Shown here piece by piece: positions 8,628 through 16,751 of a stretch of DNA of 64,000 nucleotides (the first letter of the stretch is position 1; the number at the start of each line of letters is the position of its first letter). The notes under the pieces are model-generated. The model was not told where the DNA came from. It was given only the letters and a program-made list of their open reading frames with translations, and searched no databases. Position numbers and translations under genes: made by a program. This stretch comes from an uncultured Ruminococcus sp. (GTDB lineage Bacteria; Bacillota; Clostridia; Oscillospirales; Ruminococcaceae): contig CASEUJ010000016.1 in NCBI GenBank assembly GCA_949291125.1, positions 131,946 through 195,945 on the forward strand. Reading direction: 5' to 3'.

Positions 8628-9200
8628 TTGAAGCCGGTATCTTTTGAACAATTACCGGATGAAAAGCTCGTCCTTTTGGCGCGGCAGAATCGTCAGGCAA
8701 TGGAAATTTTGATCTCACGATATACCGGATATGTCTGGAATCGAGTCAAACAGTATCAAGGTGTTTCTGATGCAGAGGATCTGGCGCAAGAGGGCTTCCT
8801 GGGGCTGATCTCTGCGGTATGCCGGTATGATGAATCACGTGGCGTACCGTTTTCTGCTTTTGCAGGAAAGTGTATTCACAATCGAATGATATCTGCATTG
8901 CGGCGCATCCGCAATAACCCGACGCCTGTGGGGGCATCCGATATGCCGCCGCTTTCTCAGGTGCAGGATCCTGCCGCAGCTCCGGATCATGAAGTGCAAA
9001 GCCGGACGCAGATGGCAGAGATGATCTGCGCGATGGTGGATCGCTTATCCCGACGGGAATATCAGGTTTGTATGCTGATCTATAGTGGCGCATCTTACGC
9101 GCAGGCAGCTGCAGCGCTGCATATTTCTGAAAAATCAGTAGATAATGCACTGCAGCGTGCACGACGGAAATTACGTGCCGCATCAAACGAAACAGTGTGA
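8628..9200 (+). CDS. RNA polymerase sigma factor, SigH-like
   Basis: A 190-residue sigma-70 family protein that would direct RNA polymerase to alternative promoters. Region 2 contains DAEDLAQEGFLGLISAV followed by YDESRGVPFSAFAGKCIHNR, the SigH/SigF-like core contact and -10 reading region. Region 4 has a helix-turn-helix, SYAQAAAALHISEKSVDNAL. There is no region 1.1 or 3, so it is not the primary sigma. I place the start at TTG 8628, seven bases after AGGGGA; GTG 8625 and TTG 8610 are in frame and possible. The pattern of region 2 most resembles SigH of Bacillus, a stationary-phase and early sporulation factor, but the gene lies beside ftsZ and not in the usual SigH neighbourhood, so the name is left open. 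Confidence 0.82.
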   Translation: MKPVSFEQLPDEKLVLLARQNRQAMEILISRYTGYVWNRVKQYQGVSDAEDLAQEGFLGLISAVCRYDESRGVPFSAFAGKCIHNRMISALRRIRNNPTPVGASDMPPLSQVQDPAAAPDHEVQSRTQMAEMICAMVDRLSRREYQVCMLIYSGASYAQAAAALHISEKSVDNALQRARRKLRAASNETV

Positions 9201-9327
9201 TTGCAGCGGGATTCCCGGAATGCAAGAGGCATTTCGGACAATGAAATGAAACATGCCGGCCGATGCCGCCGGTACGAGGAATCCCAGAAAGCGGAAGCGC
9301 CTCGGGAAAGGAAAAAGGTAAACCGAT

Positions 9328-9606
9328 ATGTACGAAGACAAGACTTTGGTGTGCAAGGAATGCGGCTCAGAATTTGTATTTACCGCCGGAGAACAGGAAT
9401 TTTATGCAGAGCGTGGCTTTGAAAACGAGCCAAAGCGCTGTAGGGCATGCCGCGATGCCAAGCGCGCAAGCACAAGACCGGAACGCGAAATGTTCACGGC
9501 TGTTTGTGACTCCTGCGGTGGTGAAGCACGGGTACCGTTTCAGCCGCGTGAGGGTCGTCCGGTATATTGCAGTGAATGTTATGCAAAAATGCGTGAAGAG
9601 GCATAA
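9328..9606 (+). CDS. Small double zinc-ribbon protein (zf-trcl-like)
   Basis: A 92-residue cytoplasmic protein with two treble-cleft or ribbon zinc sites. The first half has CKECGSEF and later CRACRDAK, spaced as in the probable zinc-ribbon family zf-trcl; the second has CDSCGG and CSECYAKM. The ATG follows AAAGGAAAAAGG. Such proteins are common in Clostridia but have no established function; nucleic acid or protein binding is only a guess. A 127-base leader containing a long inverted repeat separates it from the sigma factor gene, and a strong terminator follows. Confidence 0.85.
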   Translation: MYEDKTLVCKECGSEFVFTAGEQEFYAERGFENEPKRCRACRDAKRASTRPEREMFTAVCDSCGGEARVPFQPREGRPVYCSECYAKMREEA

Positions 9607-9660
9607 GGCATACCGGATGTTCACAGCTGGATCATTTGAGCTGTGCTGATCTTTGTCTGC

Positions 9661-9693
9661 ATAGCGACGCCCGATTCGGGTACGCTATTTTTT
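9661..9693 (+). terminator. Rho-independent terminator
   Basis: ATAGCG and CGCTAT close a stem with an inner CCCGATTCGGG hairpin, followed by TTTTTT. It ends the zinc-ribbon transcript. Confidence 0.88.
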
Positions 9694-9745
9694 AGCAGGT
9701 GCAGCAGTTTTGCTGTAGGATGATGCAGACAGGAGGTGTTAGAAT

Positions 9746-9958
9746 ATGGCAACGATTACAAGAGAAACCATTATCGGTGATATTCTGGACATTGCGCCGC
9801 AGACAGCACCGCTGTTCATGGCAATTGGGATGCACTGCCTGGGCTGCCCGGCGTCTCGTGGAGAGACGGTGGAAGAAGCCTGCATGGTGCACGGCATCGA
9901 CCCGGATGAGCTGCTCGAAGAACTCAACAAGCAGATCGCAACCGGCGATGTTCAGTAA
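9746..9958 (+). CDS. DUF1858-type small redox/metal protein
   Basis: A 70-residue protein of the DUF1858 type. The N-terminal half ITRETIIGDILDIAP leads to the core FMAIGMHCLGCPAS, which contains the family CxxC-P pair; a second cysteine region EEACMVHGID follows. The family occurs alone or as the N-terminal part of iron-repair and hybrid-cluster-associated proteins, so binding of iron or a redox role is plausible but unproved. The start follows an AGGAGG site (9731-9736). It is monocistronic, with terminators on both sides. Confidence 0.8.
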   Translation: MATITRETIIGDILDIAPQTAPLFMAIGMHCLGCPASRGETVEEACMVHGIDPDELLEELNKQIATGDVQ

Positions 9959-9970
9959 ATGAGAATCAAG

Positions 9971-10033
9971 TTGCTCCCCGTGTGAATTCTGCCGCTTTGA
10001 ATGGTGGGATTATCGCGGCGGAGCAATTTTTGT
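9971..10033 (+). terminator. Long-stem terminator
   Basis: TTGCTCC (9971-9977) pairs with GGAGCAA (10020-10026), with GCCGC and GCGGC pairing inside, then TTTTTG. The loop is longer than usual for a terminator. Confidence 0.7.
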
Positions 10034-10058
10034 TTTAAGAGAAGGAAAGGATGAGTTT

Positions 10059-10739
10059 ATGCTGACCAAACGCCTTGCTGTCTGTGCAGCACTGGTGACA
10101 AAAGGCGGTGTTGTCTGTGATGTGGGAACGGATCATGCGTATTTACCGGCATATCTTTTAAAAAACAACATTTGTACACGTGCTGTTGTGACGGATATCC
10201 ACGCAGGGCCACTGGAGGCGGCACGGCGTACCCTGACAGAATCTGGCGTACTGGATCGGGCGCAGCTGGTGTTGGGAGATGGGGTTGCTGGCGTATCCCC
10301 AGACGGCATTACCGACTTAGTGATTGCCGGGATGGGCGGCGAGATGATCGTACATATCTTGGAGCAGTGCCCATGGCGGCAGGAGGTTCACCTTGTGTTA
10401 CAGCCGATGACAAAGATTCCCACGCTGCGCAGGTGGCTCGCAGAAAATGGTTTTGGCACATGGACAGAACGAATTGCGGCGGAGGGCGATCGGATGTATA
10501 CGGTGATCGAAACATGCTATGATGGTGGCATGCGCACGCTTTCGCTATTTGATGCGGAGGTTGGCTGTCCGGATTGGAATACGCCAGATGCAAGGCGTTA
10601 TGCTATGTGGAAGCAGGGCGTATGTGAGATGCTGGCACATAAACTCAGTGCTGCTGGATGTGAGGAGGCGGCAAAGTGGGAAAATCTTGCAAAACAGCTT
10701 GCAAAGCTGCGGCAAACATGGGAGGAATCGATATGCTGA
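10059..10739 (+). CDS. trmK: tRNA (adenine(22)-N1)-methyltransferase
   Basis: TrmK methylates N1 of A22 in bacterial tRNAs using S-adenosylmethionine. The 226 residues begin LTKRLAVCAALV and carry the SAM-binding VCDVGTDHAYLP, followed by AVVTDIHAGPLEAA and the family motif LVIAGMGGEMI, then LQPMT. Length fits the family. It overlaps the next gene, the Nif3-type protein, by seven bases; this pairing is conserved in many Firmicutes, usually downstream of the primary sigma factor gene, which is not present here. The start is preceded by GAAGGAAAGG. Confidence 0.93.
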   Translation: MLTKRLAVCAALVTKGGVVCDVGTDHAYLPAYLLKNNICTRAVVTDIHAGPLEAARRTLTESGVLDRAQLVLGDGVAGVSPDGITDLVIAGMGGEMIVHILEQCPWRQEVHLVLQPMTKIPTLRRWLAENGFGTWTERIAAEGDRMYTVIETCYDGGMRTLSLFDAEVGCPDWNTPDARRYAMWKQGVCEMLAHKLSAAGCEEAAKWENLAKQLAKLRQTWEESIC

Positions 10740-11533
10740 CAGTCAGGGAAATTTATAAGACGATCGATGCATTTGCACCATTTGCATCACAAGAGTCGTG
10801 GGACAATTCTGGCTTATTAGTGGGTAGTATGGATATGCCGGCAGAGCACATCCTGACGACACTCGATATTTCTGCGCCGGTGATCGAAGCAGCAGTGCAG
10901 CAAGGCGTACAGCTGATCGTTGCACATCACCCAGTGATTTTTTCGCCGCTCAAGTGCTTGCCTGTAAATAGTCCGGTTTATCAGCTTGCCGCGCATGGGA
11001 TTGCGGCAATTTGTGTCCATACCCCCTTGGATATATCGCCGGAGGGGCTGAACATGTATGCACATACACAGCTGAAAGAACCGCTGATGTTGGAAGGAAA
11101 TCTGGCGGTATTCGAATCAACTTGGACGGACGGACGTGGCTTTGGATGGATCGATGAAAGTCGCCGTACGTGGACGCCGCAGGATCTGGCACGGGCATTG
11201 GAGCAGTGCTGCGGTTTTTTTGACGTGCGCTATTCTTCGTGGCATAACGATATCCGCAGGATCGCATATTGCTCCGGATCGGCGGCATCTATGCTGGAGC
11301 TTGCCGCAGAACAGGGATGCGATGCCTTTATTACTGGTGACATCAAGCACGACCGGTGGTATGCGGCGCAGTTTCTGGGCGTGTCGCTGTTTGACTGCGG
11401 CCACTATGGGACAGAACAATTTGCGGCGCAGATTCTGTATGATCAGATTCGTGCGGCACATCCTGATGCACAAGTGATCTGCATGCCGGGAGAAAATCCA
11501 TCGTCACTGTACGCAGGAGGTGTGTTCGAATGA
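10733..11533 (+). CDS. Nif3-like dinuclear metal centre protein
   Basis: A 266-residue member of the Nif3/YqfO family, cytoplasmic hexamers with a two-metal site. Metal ligands are visible in VAHHPVIFSPLK near residue 63 and in the C-terminal GHYGTEQFAAQIL; the family's CxGSA element reads YCSGSAASMLEL and is followed by DAFITGDIKHD. Some relatives are reported as GTP cyclohydrolase I type 2, but for most the reaction is unknown. I chose ATG 10733 because GGAGGA lies at 10721-10726 and the homology begins MLTVREIYKTI. Translational overlap with trmK implies joint expression. Confidence 0.92.
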   Translation: MLTVREIYKTIDAFAPFASQESWDNSGLLVGSMDMPAEHILTTLDISAPVIEAAVQQGVQLIVAHHPVIFSPLKCLPVNSPVYQLAAHGIAAICVHTPLDISPEGLNMYAHTQLKEPLMLEGNLAVFESTWTDGRGFGWIDESRRTWTPQDLARALEQCCGFFDVRYSSWHNDIRRIAYCSGSAASMLELAAEQGCDAFITGDIKHDRWYAAQFLGVSLFDCGHYGTEQFAAQILYDQIRAAHPDAQVICMPGENPSSLYAGGVFE

Positions 11534-12363
11534 GTGTCTGGAAGTGTCCGGTGTGCGGTGCGTTCATGCAGCATCGGGGTCGGTGTTGGAGCTGCGCAAA
11601 GGGACATTCATTCGATATGGCAAAAAGCGGCTATGTCAATCTCTTGCCCTCAAACCGCAAGCGTGCGAAAAATCCCGGGGACAACGCGGTGATGATGCGT
11701 GCAAGGCGCAAATTTTTAGATGCCGGGCATTATGCATCGCTGCAGGATACGCTTGAACAGATCGTTGTGCGTTATGGCAGAGCCGGCGGCGTTTTGCTTG
11801 ATGCTGGGTGCGGCGAGGGGTACTATACCGAAGGCATGGGACAGGCGCTCGAACGTGCAGGACTGCCGATGCAGATCTATGGCGTAGACATTGCTAAATG
11901 TGCTGTGGACGCGGCGGCAAAACGCTGTCCCGGTGGGAAATTTGCTGTGGGCAGCGTCTATCATCTGCCCGTGTCTGACCACTGTTGTGATGTGATAAGT
12001 GTGATTTTTGCACCCTATTGCGGTGAGGAGTACCGTCGGGTATTACGCAAGGGCGGCGTGATGTTGATGGTGATCCCCGGTCAGCAGCACCTCTGGGGAC
12101 TGAAAGAAGCGATCTATGATGTGCCCTATCCGAACGCAGTGCGCGATTATGCACTCGATGGATTTGAACTGATTCAGGCGGAGTATGTGGACAGCTGGTT
12201 AAAACTAAACAATCCCGAGGATATTCAGAATTTGTTTCAAATGACACCCTATTATTACAAGACCGGTCGGGAAGAGCATGCAAAGCTGGAACAGCTGCAA
12301 ACGCTTTCCACGCAGATCTCGTTTGAGATTTTGCAGTATCGGGTGGTGAATGATGCGGTATGA
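11530..12363 (+). CDS. 23S rRNA (guanine)-methyltransferase, RlmA family
   Basis: A 277-residue enzyme of the RlmA type, which methylates N1 of a guanine in the 745-748 region of 23S rRNA. The N-terminal zinc finger is CPVCGAFM with CWSCAKGHSFD, followed by the family stretch KSGYVNLLPSNRKRAKNPGD and MMRARRKFLDAGHY. The SAM site is LLDAGCGEGYYTEGM. In Gram-positive species related enzymes modify G748 and influence tylosin sensitivity; which guanine this one uses cannot be read from the sequence. Its start overlaps the stop of the previous gene (ATGA) and has an AGGAGG upstream. Confidence 0.88.
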   Translation: MSVWKCPVCGAFMQHRGRCWSCAKGHSFDMAKSGYVNLLPSNRKRAKNPGDNAVMMRARRKFLDAGHYASLQDTLEQIVVRYGRAGGVLLDAGCGEGYYTEGMGQALERAGLPMQIYGVDIAKCAVDAAAKRCPGGKFAVGSVYHLPVSDHCCDVISVIFAPYCGEEYRRVLRKGGVMLMVIPGQQHLWGLKEAIYDVPYPNAVRDYALDGFELIQAEYVDSWLKLNNPEDIQNLFQMTPYYYKTGREEHAKLEQLQTLSTQISFEILQYRVVNDAV

Positions 12364-12445
12364 TTTTGTGGATCATGCACAACAGCTGGAAGAAAAATGA
12401 AAACAGAACTGGCTTGGATGTTTTCTGTTCGAAAGGAAAATCTGA

Positions 12446-12871
12446 ATGGCATACAAAGTAGAAATATTGGATCAAAATGATATCGTTTCCTATAAAGAAC
12501 TGATCGACAATTGTTTTGGTGGTAGCAATCCGCTGGAACAGTATCAGGCATATCAGCAAAAACCAGAATATACGATATGGGTGATTAAAGATGGGGAGAC
12601 CATCATTGCCAGTGTGACGCAGTATGTCATCGACTTGTTCACATTTGATTTCCAGCCGTGCCTAATGCTTTTTAACGTAGCAGTACTGGAAACATATCGC
12701 AAGCAGGGGATTGGCAAACAGATGCTTTCTGATATCATTCAAAAAGCAAAAGAGGAAGGATATCGGCAAATTTCTCTTACCTGTCTGGAAAGCGCAGCGC
12801 CAGCCCATCGATTGTATGAAAGCGTGGGATTCCAACGGGCAGATAGCTGTAAATATACCATATCCCTATAA
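12446..12871 (+). CDS. GNAT-family N-acetyltransferase
   Basis: A 141-residue GNAT acetyltransferase that would move an acetyl group from acetyl-CoA to an amine. The acetyl-CoA loop reads YRKQGIGKQML near residue 88, and the C-terminal HRLYESVGFQ is the usual end of the fold. The start is preceded by GAAAGGAAAAT. The substrate is not predictable. Its coding sequence is more AT-rich than the flanking rlmA-type and rqcH genes, which suggests separate acquisition, though the gene is intact. Confidence 0.87.
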   Translation: MAYKVEILDQNDIVSYKELIDNCFGGSNPLEQYQAYQQKPEYTIWVIKDGETIIASVTQYVIDLFTFDFQPCLMLFNVAVLETYRKQGIGKQMLSDIIQKAKEEGYRQISLTCLESAAPAHRLYESVGFQRADSCKYTISL

Positions 12872-12912
12872 ACTTCAGAATGAATTTTAGAACATGAAAG
12901 GAATGACCCAAC

Positions 12913-14649
12913 ATGGCATTAGACGGTGCATATCTCTACGCCATCCGGCAGGAACTTTTGTCCCTGATTGATGCACGCATTGAAAAAATTTATCAGCCTA
13001 CACGTGAAGAACTGATTCTGGCGCTGCGTAGTCGCACCGGCAGTGCAAAAATTTTGCTGTCCTGCGCCGCAGATCGGGCGCGGGTCCACCTGACACAGAT
13101 CTCGGTGGAAAATCCCAAGACACCGCCGATGTTCTGTATGCTGCTGCGCAAACGTCTTGGAAACGGAAAGCTGCTTCGTATTCGCCAGGATGGACTGGAG
13201 CGTGTCCTTTATTTTGATTTTTCCTGCATCAACGAACTGGGTGATGTAGTACAGCTGACGCTGGCGTGTGAGATTATGGGACGTTATTCCAATATCATCC
13301 TCATTGATGAAAGCGGCGTTGTGATCGACAGTATGAAGCGTGTCGACGCCACCATGTCCAGCAAGCGTCTGGTGCTGCCGGGTGTTGCCTATAAGATGCC
13401 GCCTCGGGATCATCGGTTGAATTTTTTGACTGCGTCAGGCAACGAAATCCGCAGCGCTGTGATCACAAAAATCGGCGAACTCTCCAAAGCGCTGCTTCAG
13501 ACGTTTGAAGGGGTGTCGCCGGTATTGGTGCGTGAGTGGGCGTATTATGTGGGACAGGGTCAGCCCTGCCGCGCAGAGTCATTGACGGAAGATCAGTGCG
13601 ACCGGCTTTGTTATATCTTGCACCGTACCAAAGAACTGTTGGAACAGGGCGAAGAAGTTTACACGATCGTTAGCACCAAAGAGGGTCAGCCGAAGGACTT
13701 CTCCTTCGTACCCCTGCGGCAGTATGGGACGCTGATGGTGACAAAAACCATGCCGTCGGCGTGTGCGCTGCTCGATGAATTTTTTGCCAGCCGAGATCGC
13801 ACGGCGAGACTGAAACAGCGCGCAAATGATCTGTTTCACTTACTGCTCCATGCGACAGAGCGTATTCAGCGCCGGATTGTCTCTCAGTCAGAGGAGCTCG
13901 ATGCCTGTGAAGAAAAGGAACAACTGCGCCGAAAGGCAGATCTGATCTCGTCTAATCTCTATCGACTGAAAAAAGGCGACACAGTTGCAGAACTTGAGGA
14001 TTTTTACGAGCCGGATCAGCCCATTATGACCATCGAGCTGGACGCACGCCTGACGCCGCCGCAAAATGCCCAGAAGTATTATCAGGCGTATAAAAAGGCT
14101 TGTACGGCGGAGAAAATCCTGACTGAACAGATTGCCAAAGGGAAGGAAGAACTGGCGTATCTGGACAGTGTGCTGGATGTGTTGAGCCGGGCAGAAACGG
14201 AAAATGACTTGGAACAGCTGCGCGCTGAACTGGCGGAACAGGGCTATCTGCGGCTACTTCGCAAAAAGGGAAAGCCGCCGAAGTCGCTGCCGCCGATGGA
14301 ATACCATGCATCCGACGGCACGCGGATTTTAGTGGGTCGAAACAACCGCCAGAATGATCAGCTGACCTTGAAAACAGCCAATAAAAACGACATCTGGCTG
14401 CATACTCAGAATATTGCGGGCTCACATGTGATCTTAGAAACCGGCGGCAAAGAATCGCCGCTTGAGATCTTAAAAGAAGCGGCATCCCTTGCGGCGTATC
14501 ACAGCAAGGCGCGCAGTTCGGCACAGGTGCCAGTGGACTATTGCCAGGTGCGCTATGTCAAAAAACCGGCGGGCGCAAAGCCGGGTATGGTGATCTTTTC
14601 GAATCAGCACACCTTGTATGTGGTGCCGAAAGAGATCGGGAAGGTGTAG
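12913..14649 (+). CDS. rqcH: Ribosome quality control factor RqcH (Rqc2/NEMF family)
   Basis: RqcH binds stalled 50S-peptidyl-tRNA complexes and adds C-terminal alanine tails that mark the unfinished chain for degradation. The 578-residue protein has the NFACT-N domain from MALDGAYLYAIRQEL, the helix-hairpin and long coiled-coil middle (about residues 300-440), and the NFACT-R domain with NDIWLHTQNIAGSHVIL near residue 500. Older annotations call such proteins fibronectin-binding FbpA. The ATG follows AAAGGAATG. It is close to the glycosylase gene downstream (four bases). Confidence 0.93.
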   Translation: MALDGAYLYAIRQELLSLIDARIEKIYQPTREELILALRSRTGSAKILLSCAADRARVHLTQISVENPKTPPMFCMLLRKRLGNGKLLRIRQDGLERVLYFDFSCINELGDVVQLTLACEIMGRYSNIILIDESGVVIDSMKRVDATMSSKRLVLPGVAYKMPPRDHRLNFLTASGNEIRSAVITKIGELSKALLQTFEGVSPVLVREWAYYVGQGQPCRAESLTEDQCDRLCYILHRTKELLEQGEEVYTIVSTKEGQPKDFSFVPLRQYGTLMVTKTMPSACALLDEFFASRDRTARLKQRANDLFHLLLHATERIQRRIVSQSEELDACEEKEQLRRKADLISSNLYRLKKGDTVAELEDFYEPDQPIMTIELDARLTPPQNAQKYYQAYKKACTAEKILTEQIAKGKEELAYLDSVLDVLSRAETENDLEQLRAELAEQGYLRLLRKKGKPPKSLPPMEYHASDGTRILVGRNNRQNDQLTLKTANKNDIWLHTQNIAGSHVILETGGKESPLEILKEAASLAAYHSKARSSAQVPVDYCQVRYVKKPAGAKPGMVIFSNQHTLYVVPKEIGKV

Positions 14650-14653
14650 CCTG

Positions 14654-15178
14654 ATGCAGCTGATAAGACTCGATAATACCTTTTTTCACCGTGACTGTTT
14701 AGATGTTGCGCCGGATTTGGTGGGAAAGCTGATCTGTCGCAGACTCGCGGATGGCAGCGTGCTACAAGAACGCATTGCGGAAACGGAGGCGTATCGCGGC
14801 GAAGAAGATCTCGCTTGTCATGCTGCCAAGGGTCGCACGCCCCGGACGGAGCTGCTCTATCGCGAAAGCGGCGTGATCTATGTCTATCTCTGTTATGGCA
14901 TTCATTGGCTAATGAACGTGATTACCGGCGAAGTGGAACAGCCGCAGGGCGTGCTGATCCGTGCCGGAGAGGTGCATTATGGTCCGGCAAAGCTGACAAA
15001 ATATTTACAGGTGGACAAGCGATTTAATGGAGACAGCTTTGTTACTTGCCCGGATCTGTGGATTGCGGATGATGGATTTCGTCCGGCACTGCATACTGAT
15101 GCCCGGGTGGGCATTGACTATGCCGGGGAATACTGGAAGAATATGCCGTGGCGGTGGGTGATGGGGAAAGAGTTTTAA
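14654..15178 (+). CDS. DNA-3-methyladenine glycosylase (AAG/MPG family)
   Basis: A base-excision repair enzyme that removes alkylated purines. At 174 residues it is slightly shorter than the roughly 200 of the family. The active-site region is ETEAYRGEEDLACHA, with the family motif GRTPRTELLYRESGVIYVYLC continuing to YGIHWLMNV, and GPAKLTKYLQ further on. I start at ATG 14654, seven bases after AAGGTG at 14641-14646; an upstream in-frame start would run far into rqcH. It is probably co-transcribed with rqcH. Confidence 0.9.
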   Translation: MQLIRLDNTFFHRDCLDVAPDLVGKLICRRLADGSVLQERIAETEAYRGEEDLACHAAKGRTPRTELLYRESGVIYVYLCYGIHWLMNVITGEVEQPQGVLIRAGEVHYGPAKLTKYLQVDKRFNGDSFVTCPDLWIADDGFRPALHTDARVGIDYAGEYWKNMPWRWVMGKEF

Positions 15179-15217
15179 CGGGTATCATATGGGTATTTAT
15201 CGTAGGAGGGATTCGGG

Positions 15218-16009
15218 ATGAAACGAACATGTGAACACTGCGGCGCTCCGGTTACTGGTAAGGTCTGTACTTATTGTCACATGCCGATACAATCTCAGCA
15301 CAAAAAAATGACAGGTCGGAAGTCAAGACTCTGGCTGTGTATTGGCGCTATTATTGTGGTGGGTATGATCGCTTTGACAGCTGTGGTATTCTACAGCCGA
15401 GGCTGGATACAACAGCTGGCAACATTGCGTGCCGGGTTGAATGCCCGGCAGACTTCAGAATCTGCTTCTATCTACATACCGGAATGGGACACGGAGCAAA
15501 ACGCCACAGCATCCACGTATGATTTGCAGCAGAAAGGAATTTATCCCAGCGGTACCTATCTGGTGGGGACGGATATTCCGGCTGGAGAATACTTGTTGGT
15601 GTCCAGTGTTGGGGATGAATACCGGCACTTTTATGCTGGTGTCTACACTGCCCCGGACTGTGAAAATGATAGTGAGATCAGCGGCGGCTTTTATAGCTAC
15701 AGCGCGATTGTGTTGTTAGAAGAGGGCACCTACTTTGAGTTTTCATGGGCGATCTGCTATGACCGGACTAAAAACAATGTACCCAACGACCCCTTTGAGC
15801 ATCCCGGCATGTTTCAAGTGGGGGTGGACATCGACCCTGGCACTTATGTTCTGACGCCATGGGAGGATTATGCATCTTATCAGATCTATACAGAATTGGG
15901 CACAGTGGCGCCGATCCTGTCCGACTCCAATCGGGTTGAGTCCCAAGCGGAGATTACGCTGGAAGAGGGGGAGTATCTCTATTTGGCGGATTGTGTGATC
16001 GCCTCCTGA
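15218..16009 (+). CDS. Zinc-ribbon membrane protein with twin extracellular repeats
   Basis: A 263-residue protein of unrecognised function. The N-terminus is a zinc ribbon, CEHCGAP and CTYCHMP, expected in the cytoplasm. One membrane helix follows at about residues 38-60. The outer part holds two copies of a short beta motif: YLVGTDIPAGEYLLVS and FQVGVDIDPGTYVLTP, each followed by an acidic beta stretch with an L-E-E-G turn (VLLEEGTYFEF, ITLEEGEYLYL). Domains with the sequence V-G-x-D-I-x-x-G-x-Y occur in many Gram-positive surface proteins without known role. GTAGGAGGG precedes the ATG. Confidence 0.8.
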   Translation: MKRTCEHCGAPVTGKVCTYCHMPIQSQHKKMTGRKSRLWLCIGAIIVVGMIALTAVVFYSRGWIQQLATLRAGLNARQTSESASIYIPEWDTEQNATASTYDLQQKGIYPSGTYLVGTDIPAGEYLLVSSVGDEYRHFYAGVYTAPDCENDSEISGGFYSYSAIVLLEEGTYFEFSWAICYDRTKNNVPNDPFEHPGMFQVGVDIDPGTYVLTPWEDYASYQIYTELGTVAPILSDSNRVESQAEITLEEGEYLYLADCVIAS

Positions 16010-16016
16010 ATCGATA

Positions 16017-16057
16017 AAACAGCCTGTCTGGTGACATACATCACCGACAGGCTGTTT
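16017..16057. terminator. Bidirectional terminator between convergent genes
   Basis: AAACAGCCTGTC pairs with GACAGGCTGTTT, with GGTGA and TCACC pairing inside. T-runs on both strands let it serve the + strand membrane protein and the - strand flavin reductase. Confidence 0.9.
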
Positions 16058-16063
16058 CTGTCT

Positions 16064-16645
16064 CTATCTGCGCTTGGCGGGCTTTTTCTTTCGCCGCACG
16101 GAATCACCGAAATTCCCCAATTTACGTCCCAGGGCAAAATATTCCCCGTGGGCATATGCCATCAGACCGCACTGTTGGAGATTCAGCTTTCCTTTGCTGT
16201 CGAGATATGTTTCGTCTACATTGACGCCTACAATCTCTGCTTCAAATACAGTATGCGTTCCAAGAGAACGGGACGAAGTAACCCGGCACTCCAGATTCAC
16301 CGGGCACTGAGCGATCAGCGGTGCAGATACCGTCTGAGCCGGTTCCGGCGTCAGATGACAGAACTCAAATTTATTGACATCTCTGCCGCTGCGGACGCCG
16401 CAAAAATCTACCGCCTGCATCATAGACGAGGTGGTGAGGTTGATGACGAATTCGCTGGTTTCTGCGATGATATCGTGAGAATAGCGAGTGGGACGCACAG
16501 AAACATAGGTCATGGGCGGATGGGTCGCAAGGACGCCGGTCCATGCGACAGTGAAAACATTTGGTTCTTCCAGTGTGCCGCAGCTGACAAGCGTTGGCGG
16601 AACGGGTGCTAAAAGCGCGCTGCCTTTCCAGAATTGTTTTGCCAT
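16064..16645 (-). CDS. Flavin reductase family protein (flavoredoxin-like)
   Basis: A 193-residue protein of the FMN-binding flavin reductase/flavoredoxin family, cytoplasmic electron-transfer proteins. It begins with a family-like LLAPVPPTLVSCG, then NVFTVAWTGVLATHPPMTYVSVRPTRYSHD, which forms the FMN pocket, and EFVINLTT with CGVRSGRDVNKF. The start at 16645 is set by AAAGGAT eight bases upstream. The partner is unknown; relatives reduce flavin for oxygenases or carry electrons in anaerobes. A sigma-A promoter stands at 16695-16723. Confidence 0.87.
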   Translation of the reverse strand: MAKQFWKGSALLAPVPPTLVSCGTLEEPNVFTVAWTGVLATHPPMTYVSVRPTRYSHDIIAETSEFVINLTTSSMMQAVDFCGVRSGRDVNKFEFCHLTPEPAQTVSAPLIAQCPVNLECRVTSSRSLGTHTVFEAEIVGVNVDETYLDSKGKLNLQQCGLMAYAHGEYFALGRKLGNFGDSVRRKKKPAKRR

Positions 16646-16694
16646 AAATGGAATCCTTTCGTTACGGACGGTTTGCATAAGCTATTTTATGTTC

Positions 16695-16723
16695 ATTGTA
16701 GCATAGTTTTGGGATGGTGTCAA
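16695..16723 (-). promoter_or_regulatory. Promoter of the flavin reductase gene
   Basis: Read on the - strand: TTGACA, 17 bases, TACAAT. It ends about 50 bases before the start codon. Confidence 0.82.
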
Positions 16724-16751
16724 ATCATCAATTATTTTAAAATCTCAAGTT

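Noticed and set aside
9263-9962. Overlapping + strand frames around the zinc-ribbon and DUF1858 genes
   Set aside because: They are frame-shifted readings of those genes and cross two terminators.
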